Origin: Clostridium sp. UBA701
GTDB lineage: Bacteria; Bacillota; Clostridia; Clostridiales; Clostridiaceae
DNA length: 37,661 nucleotides
Direction of reading: 5' to 3'
Assembly (NCBI GenBank): GCA_002298125.1
Contig: DBMJ01000018.1
Coordinates: 1-37,661, forward strand
Notes under the pieces: generated by a model
Database searches by the model: none
The model's input: only the letters and a program-made list of their open reading frames with translations
What the model was told of the DNA's origin: nothing
Shown: piece by piece, positions 1 to 7,840 of the stretch
Layout: each line of letters begins with the position of its first letter
How positions within the stretch are numbered: the first letter of the stretch is position 1
Program-made: the position numbers and the translations under genes

Positions 1-26
1 TGTGCAATTTTGAAAGAACATAACCT

Positions 27-101
27 GGCTCCTTGGTCAAGCGGTTAAGACACCACCCTCTCACGGTGGTATCAGGGGTTCGAGTCCCCTAGGAGTCACC
101 A
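27..101 (+). tRNA. tRNA-Glu, anticodon CTC
   Basis: A full cloverleaf is readable. The acceptor arm ggctcct pairs with aggagtc (one G-U), followed by an encoded ACCA end. The anticodon stem ccacc/ggtgg closes a seven-base loop with CTC at 60-62, which reads GAG glutamate codons. The T arm carries the usual ggttcga. It differs from the second tRNA-Glu at 303 at only four positions, one of them in the anticodon. Confidence 0.96.
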
Positions 102-119
102 TTATGAAAATAAAAACTG

Positions 120-146
120 CTTATGTCGAATTTAATTTGACATAAG
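120..146 (+). other. Hairpin between tRNA and 5S, probable RNA processing stem
   Basis: The arms cttatgtcgaat (120-131) and atttgacataag (135-146) pair over 12 positions with one G-U. No T run follows, so it is unlikely to be a terminator. Its place between a tRNA and the 5S gene suggests a maturation site for a shared precursor, for example by RNase III; this is inference. Confidence 0.5.
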
Positions 147-150
147 GATA

Positions 151-267
151 TCCGGTGATTATGGCTTTGTGGGATACACCCGTACCCATACCGAACACGA
201 AGGTTAAGCTACAAAGCGCCAATGGTACTGCAGGGGCAGCCCTGTGGAAGAGTAGGTAGTTGCCGGG
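151..267 (+). rRNA. rrf: 5S ribosomal RNA
   Basis: About 117 bases with the conserved 5S core: a tccggtg start pairs with a tgccggg end as helix I, and the internal segments acacccgtacccat, ccgaacacgaaggttaagc and tggtactgcagggg are typical. The 3' end runs straight into a T run. No 16S or 23S gene is in the window; the gene stands between two tRNA-Glu genes. The exact ends are good to a base or two. Confidence 0.93.
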
Positions 268-273
268 TTTTTT

Positions 274-298
274 ATTTGTGCAAAATAATTGCACAAAT
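274..298 (+). repeat. Inverted repeat in the 5S-tRNA spacer
   Basis: A perfect 10-base inverted repeat, atttgtgcaa (274-283) and ttgcacaaat (289-298), with loop aataa. It lies just after the 5S T run and five bases before the next tRNA. It is probably a processing stem. The window's first bases, tgtgcaa, sit at exactly the same distance (26 bases) from the first tRNA. Confidence 0.55.
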
Positions 299-302
299 AC
301 CT

Positions 303-377
303 GGCTCCTTGGTCAAGCGGTCAAGACACCACCCTTTCACGGTGGTAACAGGGGTTCGATTCCCCTAGGAGTCACCA
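303..377 (+). tRNA. tRNA-Glu, anticodon TTC
   Basis: Near-identical to the first tRNA-Glu, with anticodon TTC at 336-338 (reads GAA and GAG) and encoded CCA. Same arms: ggctcct/aggagtc acceptor, ccacc/ggtgg anticodon stem. It starts exactly 276 bases after the first copy. A terminator follows directly, so it is the last gene of this stable-RNA transcript. Confidence 0.96.
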
Positions 378-381
378 TAAG

Positions 382-418
382 AGATGAGAAGTATACTAAC
401 TTCTCATCTTTTTTTTTA
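382..418 (+). terminator. Terminator of the 5S/tRNA transcript
   Basis: The ten-base arms agatgagaag (382-391) and cttctcatct (400-409) pair perfectly around an eight-base loop and are followed by nine T. A standard rho-independent terminator. Confidence 0.92.
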
Positions 419-524
419 TTCTAGTCGAAGGGAACCATAGGGTTCACTAGTGAAAGTGGCAAGGGTGATTTTTTATCATAAGATGTAAAATAGTATAGCA
501 TTAATAAAGATATGTTAGTATATT

Positions 525-595
525 TGTGGATAATGTGCATAACTTCGCAAGAAAACTTCATCTTTTGTGAAAAAATGAATGTATCCTGTGCATAA
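525..595 (-). promoter_or_regulatory. Cluster of three DnaA boxes
   Basis: Three exact matches to the DnaA-box consensus TTATNCACA, all on the minus strand. They read as TGTGGATAA at 525-533, TGTGCATAA at 534-542 (directly abutting) and TGTGCATAA at 587-595. The third lies immediately upstream of a TATAAT at 602-607, the likely -10 of sfsA, so bound DnaA would probably overlap that promoter. The flank at 470-520 is very AT-rich. What is known: such clusters occur at oriC and at DnaA-regulated loci outside it. No dnaA gene is in the window, so which of these applies is open. Confidence 0.6.
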
Positions 596-664
596 CTAAG
601 GTATAATATAGATAGTTATGGGTGAAATACAAAAGAAAATAATGATGAAATTGTGGTGTTATTT

Positions 665-1357
665 ATGAGAATAAGAAAAAATACAGTAAGAGCTGAGTTT
701 ATTAGAAGACCAAACAGATTTCAAGCCTATGTTATTTTGGATGGGGAGGAAATGATGGTACATGTGCCTAACACTGGGCGATGTAGGGAGATATTAATTC
801 CTGGCAGTACTGTGATTTTAAGAGAAGAAAGCAATCCTCTTAGAAAAACCAAGTATGATTTAATTGCAGGGTATAAGGGGGATAAACTTATCAATATAGA
901 CTCACAAATACCAAATAGGGTAGTGGAGGAAGCCCTTAGATTGCGTAATATAGATTGTCTTAAGCGGTATGAATTAATTGAAAGAGAAAAAACCTATGGC
1001 AACAGCAGGTTTGATTTTAGATTGCAGGACATGAAGGATGAGGTATATTACCTTGAGGTAAAGGGGGTTACTCTCGAAGCTAATGGTGCTGCTAAATTTC
1101 CTGATGCTCCTACGGAGAGGGGGAGGAAACACCTGTTAGAACTTTCTGAAATAGCAAAGAGTGGTGGAAAGGGCGGAGTGCTTTTTTTAATGCAGATGAA
1201 TGATATAAAGGTTTTTTCACCTCATGATGATATGGATCCTAAATTTGGAGAAGCTTTACGATATGCAAAGGCTTGCGGCGTAGATGTAATGTCTTATCAA
1301 TGTGAAGTAGGAGAAGATTATATTACCTTATCAAAAGAAGTTGAGGTATTATTATAG
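665..1357 (+). CDS. sfsA: SfsA family nuclease-like protein
   Basis: 230 residues, the usual SfsA length. Family landmarks in order: RPNRF (15-19), HVPNTGR (33-39), GNSRFDF (112-118), LEVKGVTLE (130-138) and FPDAPTERG (145-153). The spaced D117 and E131-x-K133 resemble a PD-(D/E)xK nuclease core. SfsA was named for stimulating sugar fermentation in E. coli, and its physiological role is unsettled. The open frame reaches back to a GTG at 653, but the ATG at 665 is preferred: it gives the usual N-terminus and has a GTGGTG element at 653-658 as a weak ribosome site. A TATAAT lies at 602-607, with the DnaA-box cluster just upstream. A NUDIX gene follows 40 bases on, probably co-transcribed. Confidence 0.9.
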   Translation: MRIRKNTVRAEFIRRPNRFQAYVILDGEEMMVHVPNTGRCREILIPGSTVILREESNPLRKTKYDLIAGYKGDKLINIDSQIPNRVVEEALRLRNIDCLKRYELIEREKTYGNSRFDFRLQDMKDEVYYLEVKGVTLEANGAAKFPDAPTERGRKHLLELSEIAKSGGKGGVLFLMQMNDIKVFSPHDDMDPKFGEALRYAKACGVDVMSYQCEVGEDYITLSKEVEVLL

Positions 1358-1397
1358 CTTTCATAATATTAGATAGAGAACGGGGGATATGATACCT

Positions 1398-1940
1398 ATG
1401 AAGTTTAAATACTGTCCAAAGTGCGGAGCGCTTTTGGAGGAAAAGTATAGCTGGGATGAAGGGGGAGTGCCTTACTGTCCTGTGGATGACACAATGTATT
1501 TTGACACTCCAAAGCCCTGCATAGTGGCAGCGGTGGTAAGGGATAATCAGATACTTTTGTTAAAGCAGAGTTATATTTTTAAGGATTCAAAGGTACTGGT
1601 TTCAGGATATGTGTCTAATGGAGAGAGAGTAGAGGACACTGTAAGAAGAGAGATTAAAGAAGAAACAGGCATTGATGTGGGAGATGTAAAGTATTTAGGA
1701 AGTGAATGTTTGGCTGAAAAAGAAATAGTGATGCTGACCTTTCTAGCAAGATATGAGGCAGGAGAAATCAATAAGTCCTCAGAGGTGGAATGGGTGGATT
1801 GGAGCAACATTGAAGATGCACTTTGTGAAATGAGAGAGGATGAAATAGGAAAGAATGTAGTTAGAAAGGTACTTTTGGAAATCGGATATAGTGGAGAAAA
1901 GGCTTATAGATGTGATATACAAAGCGGAGATTGTAGATAA
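1398..1940 (+). CDS. NUDIX hydrolase with N-terminal zinc-ribbon remnant
   Basis: 180 residues. The Nudix box is complete: G71, E77, then REIKEETGI to residue 93, matching Gx5Ex7REUxEExGU, so Mg-dependent cleavage of a nucleoside-diphosphate-linked substrate is expected. It begins with a zinc-ribbon-like segment, CPKC at 6-9 and C28, as in NADH pyrophosphatase (NudC) relatives, but the fourth cysteine is absent (CPVD), so zinc binding is doubtful. The substrate cannot be read from sequence. The frame opens with ATG at 1389, only two bases after GGGGG (1382-1386). The ATG at 1398 has proper spacing and gives the usual MKFKYCPKCG start. Probably co-transcribed with sfsA; a terminator follows directly. 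Confidence 0.86.
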   Translation: MKFKYCPKCGALLEEKYSWDEGGVPYCPVDDTMYFDTPKPCIVAAVVRDNQILLLKQSYIFKDSKVLVSGYVSNGERVEDTVRREIKEETGIDVGDVKYLGSECLAEKEIVMLTFLARYEAGEINKSSEVEWVDWSNIEDALCEMREDEIGKNVVRKVLLEIGYSGEKAYRCDIQSGDCR

Positions 1941-1943
1941 AAG

Positions 1944-1974
1944 AAAGCCGGCAAGATTGTTCTTGCCGGCTTTT
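1944..1974. terminator. Bidirectional terminator
   Basis: Perfect 12-base arms aaagccggcaag (1944-1955) and cttgccggcttt (1962-1973) around a six-base loop, T-rich on both sides. It serves the NUDIX gene on the plus strand and the ABC transporter on the minus strand, whose stop codon at 1973-1975 lies in the arm. Confidence 0.9.
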
Positions 1975-3718
1975 AATCCCAAGTGAGTTTTTCTAAGGTT
2001 ATATGGGTACGATACCAATCATCCCTTTGAAGTAATTCATCAGGTGTGCCTGAATTTTTGACCCTGCCGTTTTCCAATATAACCACCTTGTCACAGGCTA
2101 ATATGGAGGATAAACGGTGGGAAATGGACAAAATAGTTCTTGCAGAGCTTGCTCTTTGTAGGACAGATACTATTCTTTCTTCCGTAATGGAATCTAAGTT
2201 TGCAGTAATTTCATCAAGGAGCAGTATGGGTGGATTTGTAACAATAGCCCGGGCTATGGCAAGAAGCTGCTTTTGACCTTGAGAAAATTGATTATCCTGC
2301 TTTATGACGGTATCATAGCCATTCTCAAGAGAAAGCACATAATCGGTAAGCCCAACGAATTCCAGGGCGTCTTTTACTTGTTCTTTAGAGATATTTTCGT
2401 CCTGCAAGCTTACTTGGTCCGCTACTGTACCACTAATCATGTGAAAATCCTGGCTCACATAGCCAAAGAGCTTTCGTTTTTCACTATTGCAAATGGAGTA
2501 AACATCCACTCCATTTAGAGTAATACTACCACTGGAAGGCTTTAAAAGCCCCAGGATAAGCTTAAAGAGCGTGGATTTACCAACGCCTGTTCTTCCAATA
2601 AAAGTGGTTATTTCCTGAGCATTGATGTCTATTGAAATATTCTGCAGTACCTCCACACCCTCTACATAATGAAAGCTTAAGTCTTGAAAAGAAAGCTTTA
2701 GGTTATTTCTATCAGGGAGGATTTTTTGTGAGGTGAAACAGTTGTTTTTGCAATCATCCTCAGGTTCATTATAGAAGTTATTGACACGATGAATACCAGA
2801 CACAGCCTTTTGAATGTCTTGCAGCTCCATCCCCAGGTTTTCTATGGGGGCAAAGAGATTAGAGATTAATTCAATAGAAGCTGCTATCATACCAAGTGAG
2901 ATCCCCAGAAGACTTAGCTGCTTGCAGGAAAAAACTACAATGAGGGCAATCACAACAGCACGGACAATCTGGATAATTGGAGAAAAGATAGAATCATAAA
3001 AGTTAACCTGCTCCACGGTTTTGTAATTGTCTAACAGATAATCTACATATTTTTTCTCCATATAGCTTTCCTTGCTAAAGGTTTTAATCATAGGGATGTT
3101 TTTAAGACTTTCTGAAATATGGTTGTTAACCTTTCCCTCCAGCACTCTATTTTTTATCTGTGCTTTTAACATTCTTTTCTGGAAGGTACGTGTTATTGCA
3201 TAAATAAGGGGCAATAAAAACAAGGTTAATATACCCAAGGTAGTACTAAAGCTTAAAATGGAAAGGAGGATTCCAAGAACTTTGAAGCAGTCAATAATCA
3301 TTCCAACAATACCGCTGGTAAATAGGGAGTTGATGGTTTCAACATCATTGGTGAAACGTGATACCACAGTTCCTGATTCATTAACTGAAAAGTACATAAA
3401 GTTCATCTTTTCAAGTTTTTCCATCATCTTCATTCTTATGGTTTTAGTTATCTTTTGTCCAAGGATTGTAAGGATTCCTTCTTTAATAAAATCAAAAAGT
3501 CCAATTAATATCAAAACGCTGATATAAGCAATAGCAAGTGCCAATAGCCCGTTGTATTGCCTAGGAACAAGGTTTTTATCGATGATACTCTTTAAAATTT
3601 GAGGTGGGATTAAGCTTGTTACTATAACACCGCAGATTACTATTACGAGAATAAGCATCATACCAATATTAGCTTTTATAACTTCAATTAAGGATTTTCT
3701 AACTAAGCTGTTTTTCAT
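1973..3718 (-). CDS. ABC exporter half-transporter, canonical ATPase subunit
   Basis: 581 residues: six-helix exporter domain (about 15-310) fused to an ATPase domain. Walker A is GRTGVGKS (375-382), Q-loop VSQD (421-424), Walker B ILLLDE (498-503) with catalytic E503, and H-loop SHRLS. The signature is FSQGQ (478-482) instead of LSGGQ. The upstream partner shows the reverse pattern (good signature, Asp in place of Glu). The pair therefore fits a heterodimeric exporter with one degenerate ATP site, as in BmrCD, LmrCD or TM287/288. Those export drugs or lipids; the substrate here is unknown. The ATG at 3718 is chosen over an upstream frame opening at 3763 because AGGAGGAGG precedes it. It overlaps the partner gene by 20 bases, implying coupled translation. 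Confidence 0.92.
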   Translation of the reverse strand: MKNSLVRKSLIEVIKANIGMMLILVIVICGVIVTSLIPPQILKSIIDKNLVPRQYNGLLALAIAYISVLILIGLFDFIKEGILTILGQKITKTIRMKMMEKLEKMNFMYFSVNESGTVVSRFTNDVETINSLFTSGIVGMIIDCFKVLGILLSILSFSTTLGILTLFLLPLIYAITRTFQKRMLKAQIKNRVLEGKVNNHISESLKNIPMIKTFSKESYMEKKYVDYLLDNYKTVEQVNFYDSIFSPIIQIVRAVVIALIVVFSCKQLSLLGISLGMIAASIELISNLFAPIENLGMELQDIQKAVSGIHRVNNFYNEPEDDCKNNCFTSQKILPDRNNLKLSFQDLSFHYVEGVEVLQNISIDINAQEITTFIGRTGVGKSTLFKLILGLLKPSSGSITLNGVDVYSICNSEKRKLFGYVSQDFHMISGTVADQVSLQDENISKEQVKDALEFVGLTDYVLSLENGYDTVIKQDNQFSQGQKQLLAIARAIVTNPPILLLDEITANLDSITEERIVSVLQRASSARTILSISHRLSSILACDKVVILENGRVKNSGTPDELLQRDDWYRTHITLEKLTWD

Positions 3719-5465
3719 TGCTTTCCTCCTCCTGTCCCTGCTGCAGACTGTATATAGTAGCATAGAGTGTAGAATTTTTTAATAGCTCTTCATGGGTACC
3801 ATATTCTACAGCCTTATCTTCCTTCATTAAAATAATTTGGTCAACTCTGCTAAAAATAGAGAGCCTATGGGAAATCAGAATAATAACACTATCCTTGTAG
3901 TTGAGTTTTAGATTGTTTATAATAGCCTCCTCTGTTTTCATATCAACGGCAGAGAAGGGATCATCTAATATAATAATTTTACTTTTGTTTAGAAGAGTTC
4001 TAGCAAGGGCAATACGAGCCTGCTGACCACCGCTTAGGCTTATGCCGCTGTTTCCTACTAGAGTATCTTGCCCCTGAGGCATGGCCTTCATGTCTTTCTC
4101 AAAGCACACATCAGAAAGCACCTCTGAAATGTCTTTGCTGCTTCCAAGAGTTATATTGCTAAAGATGGTATCGGACAGCAGCTGAGGATTGTGTCCTAGG
4201 TAGGAAATCATTTTACTTCGTTCATATTCAGTGTATTGGCATAATTCTTTATTGTGGATTTTAATGCTTCCAAGGTATGGATAAAGTCCAAGCAGTGAAA
4301 TACCTAAGGTGGTTTTACCACAGGCAATGGGCCCAGTTATACCAATAATTTCACCCTTATTAGCTTCGAAGCTTATATTATCAATTATTGCAGTTGAAGT
4401 ACCAGGATAGATAAATTGTAAGTTCGAAACAGAGAGAGCGCTGCCTTCCACAGGAAGATTAACCTGGGTATCTTTACTTTGATATTCAGTAAGGTAAGGC
4501 TTAATTCTCTGCCAGGAAACCTGGGATTTTTGCACTGAATTAAACAGCTTTGCAGCTTTGCTTGCCTTAACTGCCAAGGCGGTAAACATGGTAATATAAG
4601 TAGAAAAGGCACCAATGGTAAAGGCACCTGAAATTACCTTTGAGCCTCCAATATAGATGACCATAACCACTCCCAGCATGGCAATAACATTATATATAGG
4701 CTGCATGGAGTTTTCTAAAATATTGGCTTTAATGGCTTTTGTCTGTAAATCCTTTAAGTGTGCCTCGTAGCTGATTCTGTTCTTACCTTCCAACCCGTTT
4801 ACCCTGTATAACATAGCGTTATCTATGCTTTCATAGGTAAACTCTGCAACCTCACTGCTTTTAGAACGAAAGTCTATGGAATATTTATAGATTACGCCCT
4901 TTAGCTTTTCTGCAATTATCATGGCTACAGGAATAAATATGCAGGCTAATAGAGTTAGTTTCACATCATAAAAAAGCATGGATACAATATAGGATAACAT
5001 GAGCACACCGGTATCAAAGATTTCAGTAGTGAACTTACGCATACCCTCAACGCATAGCTCAACGTCTGAAATTGCCCTGGTCATGAGGTTCCCCATGTTT
5101 TCGTTATCCAGCTCTGAGATGGTTTTAGACATGATGTTATTGTATATCATAAGCCTCATGGTGGCACTAGTGCTGTTTGCAAAACGTCTTATGTAGAATC
5201 TCTTAAAATATCTCATTACCTGTATCATTGTAATAAAAGCAATAAAGGTAAGAGCTACTTTAAGCACAGCATTTAGGGAGTTCTCTTTTGCAATAGCATC
5301 TATGAGCTTTCCTTGGTAAATTGGGCCTAAAACAGTGGCACTGTTAAACACTATACCAAAGACCACAATGTAAAACACAACAAGCCTTTCTCTTTTCCAA
5401 TAGTTAATTATCTTATTTGGTTCTGCAATGGGATTAATCTTTAGCTTTGCCATAGAATTCAACAT
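3699..5465 (-). CDS. ABC exporter half-transporter, degenerate-site subunit
   Basis: 588 residues with the same layout as its partner: exporter membrane domain (about 25-310), then ATPase domain. Walker A is GPIACGKT (378-385), the signature LSGGQ is intact (477-481), and Walker B reads IIILDD (497-502). The residue expected to be the catalytic glutamate is Asp (D502), the hallmark of the inactive site in heterodimeric exporters. The gene overlaps the end of the MarR gene by 32 bases. An in-frame ATG at 5453 (MAKLKI) is an alternative start; neither has a strong ribosome site, which fits translation coupled to the MarR gene. It forms one operon with the MarR regulator and the downstream half-transporter. 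Confidence 0.92.
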   Translation of the reverse strand: MLNSMAKLKINPIAEPNKIINYWKRERLVVFYIVVFGIVFNSATVLGPIYQGKLIDAIAKENSLNAVLKVALTFIAFITMIQVMRYFKRFYIRRFANSTSATMRLMIYNNIMSKTISELDNENMGNLMTRAISDVELCVEGMRKFTTEIFDTGVLMLSYIVSMLFYDVKLTLLACIFIPVAMIIAEKLKGVIYKYSIDFRSKSSEVAEFTYESIDNAMLYRVNGLEGKNRISYEAHLKDLQTKAIKANILENSMQPIYNVIAMLGVVMVIYIGGSKVISGAFTIGAFSTYITMFTALAVKASKAAKLFNSVQKSQVSWQRIKPYLTEYQSKDTQVNLPVEGSALSVSNLQFIYPGTSTAIIDNISFEANKGEIIGITGPIACGKTTLGISLLGLYPYLGSIKIHNKELCQYTEYERSKMISYLGHNPQLLSDTIFSNITLGSSKDISEVLSDVCFEKDMKAMPQGQDTLVGNSGISLSGGQQARIALARTLLNKSKIIILDDPFSAVDMKTEEAIINNLKLNYKDSVIILISHRLSIFSRVDQIILMKEDKAVEYGTHEELLKNSTLYATIYSLQQGQEEESNEKQLS

Positions 5466-5913
5466 CTCTTTTCTTAATATTTACAAAGTTTTCAACCCGT
5501 TCTCTTTTGCTCTTAGCATACAGTTCATTTAATACCTTCAAGAATACCTTTTTTTCATCTGGGTTGATGTCCTCAATTAACCATTCATAAAAAAAGGATT
5601 CCACGGAGGAGCTTGCACCTTTTATCTCTGTAGCTTTATCAGTTAGAAAAAGCTGTTTTGCACGCTTGTCGGTTTCAGAAGCCTTACGAAGAAGATAACC
5701 TTTTTTTTCAAGGTTTATAAGCATTCGAGTAATGGCTGATTTATCAATGCCCATTATTTCTCTTAGTCCCTCCTGGGTAATACCTCTATTTTTACGAATA
5801 TAGTGAAGACATTCATATTCTGAGGTACCAAGTGCTACATCCTTCAATGCAAGGTGGGCGTAGCGCTGGGCCACTCGACATATTTTTGTTATATATCGTT
5901 TAGTTACATCCAT
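5434..5913 (-). CDS. MarR family transcriptional regulator
   Basis: 159 residues. It has the MarR winged-helix plan: an N-terminal dimerisation helix, the recognition region ITQEGLREIMGIDKSAITRM, and the wing with LEKKGYLLRKASETDKRAK, where the D-x-R of the wing loop is conserved. The frame stays open to a TTG at 5988, but the ATG at 5913 follows GAGGAG at good spacing, and the upstream part is occupied by promoter and operator. First gene of an operon with the two ABC half-transporters. This arrangement suggests a ligand-responsive repressor that controls its own exporter. The inducer is not known. Confidence 0.9.
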   Translation of the reverse strand: MDVTKRYITKICRVAQRYAHLALKDVALGTSEYECLHYIRKNRGITQEGLREIMGIDKSAITRMLINLEKKGYLLRKASETDKRAKQLFLTDKATEIKGASSSVESFFYEWLIEDINPDEKKVFLKVLNELYAKSKRERVENFVNIKKRDVEFYGKAKD

Positions 5914-5934
5914 AGAATCGCTCTCCTCAACAAA

Positions 5935-5993
5935 TATAGTTGACACATCAACCATATTTAGGGTATCACGAAGCGATTTATGTGTCAACTATA
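5935..5993 (-). promoter_or_regulatory. Operator pair for the MarR/ABC operon
   Basis: A perfect 14-base inverted repeat, tatagttgacacat (5935-5948) and atgtgtcaactata (5980-5993), separated by 31 bases. The left arm is itself part of a palindrome, GTTGA-CACA-TCAAC (5939-5952), of the size and type bound by one MarR dimer. One arm covers the -35 box of the operon promoter; the other begins about five bases after the predicted transcript start. This geometry is what autorepression by two dimers would need. Confidence 0.75.
5960..5988 (-). promoter_or_regulatory. Promoter of the MarR/ABC operon
   Basis: On the minus strand a perfect -35 TTGACA (5983-5988) is followed by a 17-base spacer and TACCCT (5960-5965). 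The -10 is poor but has a TGn extension. The predicted start is near 5953, giving a leader of about 40 bases. The -35 lies inside the operator arm. Confidence 0.6.
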
Positions 5994-6167
5994 CTTTGAT
6001 TAACCTTATATTTTTTATAAAACAAACAAAGAATAATGAAAGGAAACAAACTATCTTCAATATTAACATTTTATTCATAACTTAATTATATTTTGGTCAG
6101 TATTTAATGTTATAGTAGTCCTTAATAGCGTATAAGAAAATACACTAATAGAAAGAGGTGTTATGAC

Positions 6168-6857
6168 GTGAGTAGAAATATACCTGAGATTAAAGGGACC
6201 TTGAGAAACCATATGATAGAGCTTCCACAAGTAATTAGGGAGGCCAGCGGCATAAGGATTTTTGGCAAGAGATTAAAGTCCTTTGTATTTACAACAGATG
6301 TAGCAATTATAAGAAACACCAATGCAGACGCAGTGATAGCTGTATATCCTTTTACACCTCAGCCAATAATTACTGAAACTCTTATACGTTCAGCAGATGT
6401 GCCGATTTTCTGCGGCGTAGGCGGTGGAATAACCACTGGCAAGAGAGTGGTTAATCTTGCTCTTGATGCAGAATTTAAGGGTGCCATGGGAGTAGTGGTA
6501 AATAGTCCTACACCTAATGACTTGATTTCAAAGATGAGGGACCTTATAGATATTCCCATTATTGTAACGGTGGTTTCGGAATTTGAGGATATAAAGGCAC
6601 GAATTGATGCAGGGGCTACAATAATTAACGTATCTGGGGCTAGAAGGACAGCCTACATAGTAAAGGAAATAAGAAAAGCATTCCCGGATTTCCCCATAAT
6701 AGCCACAGGAGGGCCTACAGATGAGACTATAAAAGAAACTATCGAGGCAGGAGCTAATGCCATAACCTATACTCCACCTTCTTCAGCAGAAATATTAAAT
6801 AGCATTATGAATAAGTATAGAGATAAATACGAAGAAGAAAACACAGATGCAGAATAG
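6168..6857 (+). CDS. TIM-barrel protein of unknown function
   Basis: 229 residues. Repeated strand-glycine patterns (FCGVGGGITTGKR at 81-93, GVVVNSPTP at 108-116, IIVTVVSEFED, IINVSGARR, ATGGPTDETIKE near 179-190, and EAGANAITYTPP) indicate a beta/alpha barrel. The paired ATGG and GANAI motifs near the C-terminus resemble the phosphate-binding site of ribulose-phosphate-binding barrels. I do not recognise a specific enzyme; relatives are often labelled simply hydrolase, which the sequence does not support by itself. It starts with GTG, with AGAGGTG eight bases upstream. An ATG at 6163 stops after two codons. It is a single-gene unit: the divergent neighbour has its own promoter and a terminator follows. 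Confidence 0.72.
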   Translation: MSRNIPEIKGTLRNHMIELPQVIREASGIRIFGKRLKSFVFTTDVAIIRNTNADAVIAVYPFTPQPIITETLIRSADVPIFCGVGGGITTGKRVVNLALDAEFKGAMGVVVNSPTPNDLISKMRDLIDIPIIVTVVSEFEDIKARIDAGATIINVSGARRTAYIVKEIRKAFPDFPIIATGGPTDETIKETIEAGANAITYTPPSSAEILNSIMNKYRDKYEEENTDAE

Positions 6858-6880
6858 ATAATATGATAGAGTGCAGCTTG

Positions 6881-6919
6881 CCAGACAAGTAATCCTATAA
6901 GCTTGTCTGGTTTATTTTT
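6881..6919 (+). terminator. Terminator after the TIM-barrel gene
   Basis: Nine-base arms ccagacaag (6881-6889) and cttgtctgg (6902-6910), then tttatttttt. Confidence 0.85.
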
Positions 6920-7050
6920 TGGTTTACTTTTTGTAAGTAGCACTGCTTTAATTTTTAATATTTTACTGATATAATTAAAGATATTCAGTTTACAAGGATA
7001 ACTGTAGGCAATGAATAATTGCACCTAATATATTACGGGAGATGGATTTA

Positions 7051-7830
7051 TTGAAGGGAATTTTATTTTATTTCAGTGGTACTGGAAACACCAGGTGGGC
7101 TGCAGATAATTTCAAGAGCAAGCTTGAAAAAATGGGAGTGAGCATTGAACTACATAATATGGAGAGTGAAGCTGAGTACAATCTTTCAGCCTATGATTTT
7201 TTCATCCTTGGTACACCGGTTCATGCTGAAATTCCTCCAAAAAACGTACATGATTTTGTCAATAAACTGCCTCATAGTGATAGTGCCATGAGGGTTATGC
7301 TATTTTCAACTCAGGGTGCTGAAGGTGCAGCTTGTCTTGATATAATAAGAGAGGTGCTTGTTAAAAAGGGTTACAATGTAACCAATCAGGTGTTTATTCA
7401 GATGGTAAACAACTATTGGTTCTTTGCTGGGAAAAAACCCTCAATGGAGTTATTTAAAAAGAGGAAGCTTCAAGCAGAGAGAAAAATACAAAGGGCAGCA
7501 GAGGATTTTTATAATAATAAGAATTATAGGGACAAGGTGGGTTTTGGAAGGGTTGTATTTAGCAAGCTTATGCAGAGGACCTTTTATAGAAGCTTACCCA
7601 AGATGTCAACAAGTATTACCTCTTCATCTGATTGCCACAAATGCGGAGAATGTCTTAGAAATTGTCCCAAGGGCAATATTACCTTTGAAAATGGACATGC
7701 TCTCTTTCATGGAAATTGTATAATGTGTATGAGATGCATTCATATATGTCCTGTTAATGCGGTAAGATATAAGGGTAGAAAAATTGAACAGACTCAAAGC
7801 GAAATGATTAAAAATTTAGATTTAAAATAG
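7051..7830 (+). CDS. EFR1-type flavodoxin/ferredoxin fusion protein
   Basis: 259 residues. An N-terminal flavodoxin domain carries the FMN phosphate loop FSGTGNT (8-14). The C-terminus carries two 4Fe-4S clusters: C195, C198, C201, C205 and C223, C226, C229, C233, the last with CPVNA. This is the EFR1 family layout, a cytoplasmic electron carrier; the partner is unknown. The frame's first ATG is at 7042, but GGGAG (7037-7041) touches it directly. The TTG at 7051 lies nine bases from GGGAG and gives the family's usual MKGILFYFSGTGNT start, so TTG is preferred. A cysteine-rich miniprotein gene follows after 10 bases, its ribosome site touching this stop codon, then an M32 peptidase, probably as one operon. 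Confidence 0.88.
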   Translation: MKGILFYFSGTGNTRWAADNFKSKLEKMGVSIELHNMESEAEYNLSAYDFFILGTPVHAEIPPKNVHDFVNKLPHSDSAMRVMLFSTQGAEGAACLDIIREVLVKKGYNVTNQVFIQMVNNYWFFAGKKPSMELFKKRKLQAERKIQRAAEDFYNNKNYRDKVGFGRVVFSKLMQRTFYRSLPKMSTSITSSSDCHKCGECLRNCPKGNITFENGHALFHGNCIMCMRCIHICPVNAVRYKGRKIEQTQSEMIKNLDLK

Positions 7831-7840
7831 AGGTGATAAG

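Noticed and set aside
5914..5988. TTG-initiated longer MarR protein
   Set aside because: The extra codons cover the -35, -10 and operator; ATG 5913 has GAGGAG.
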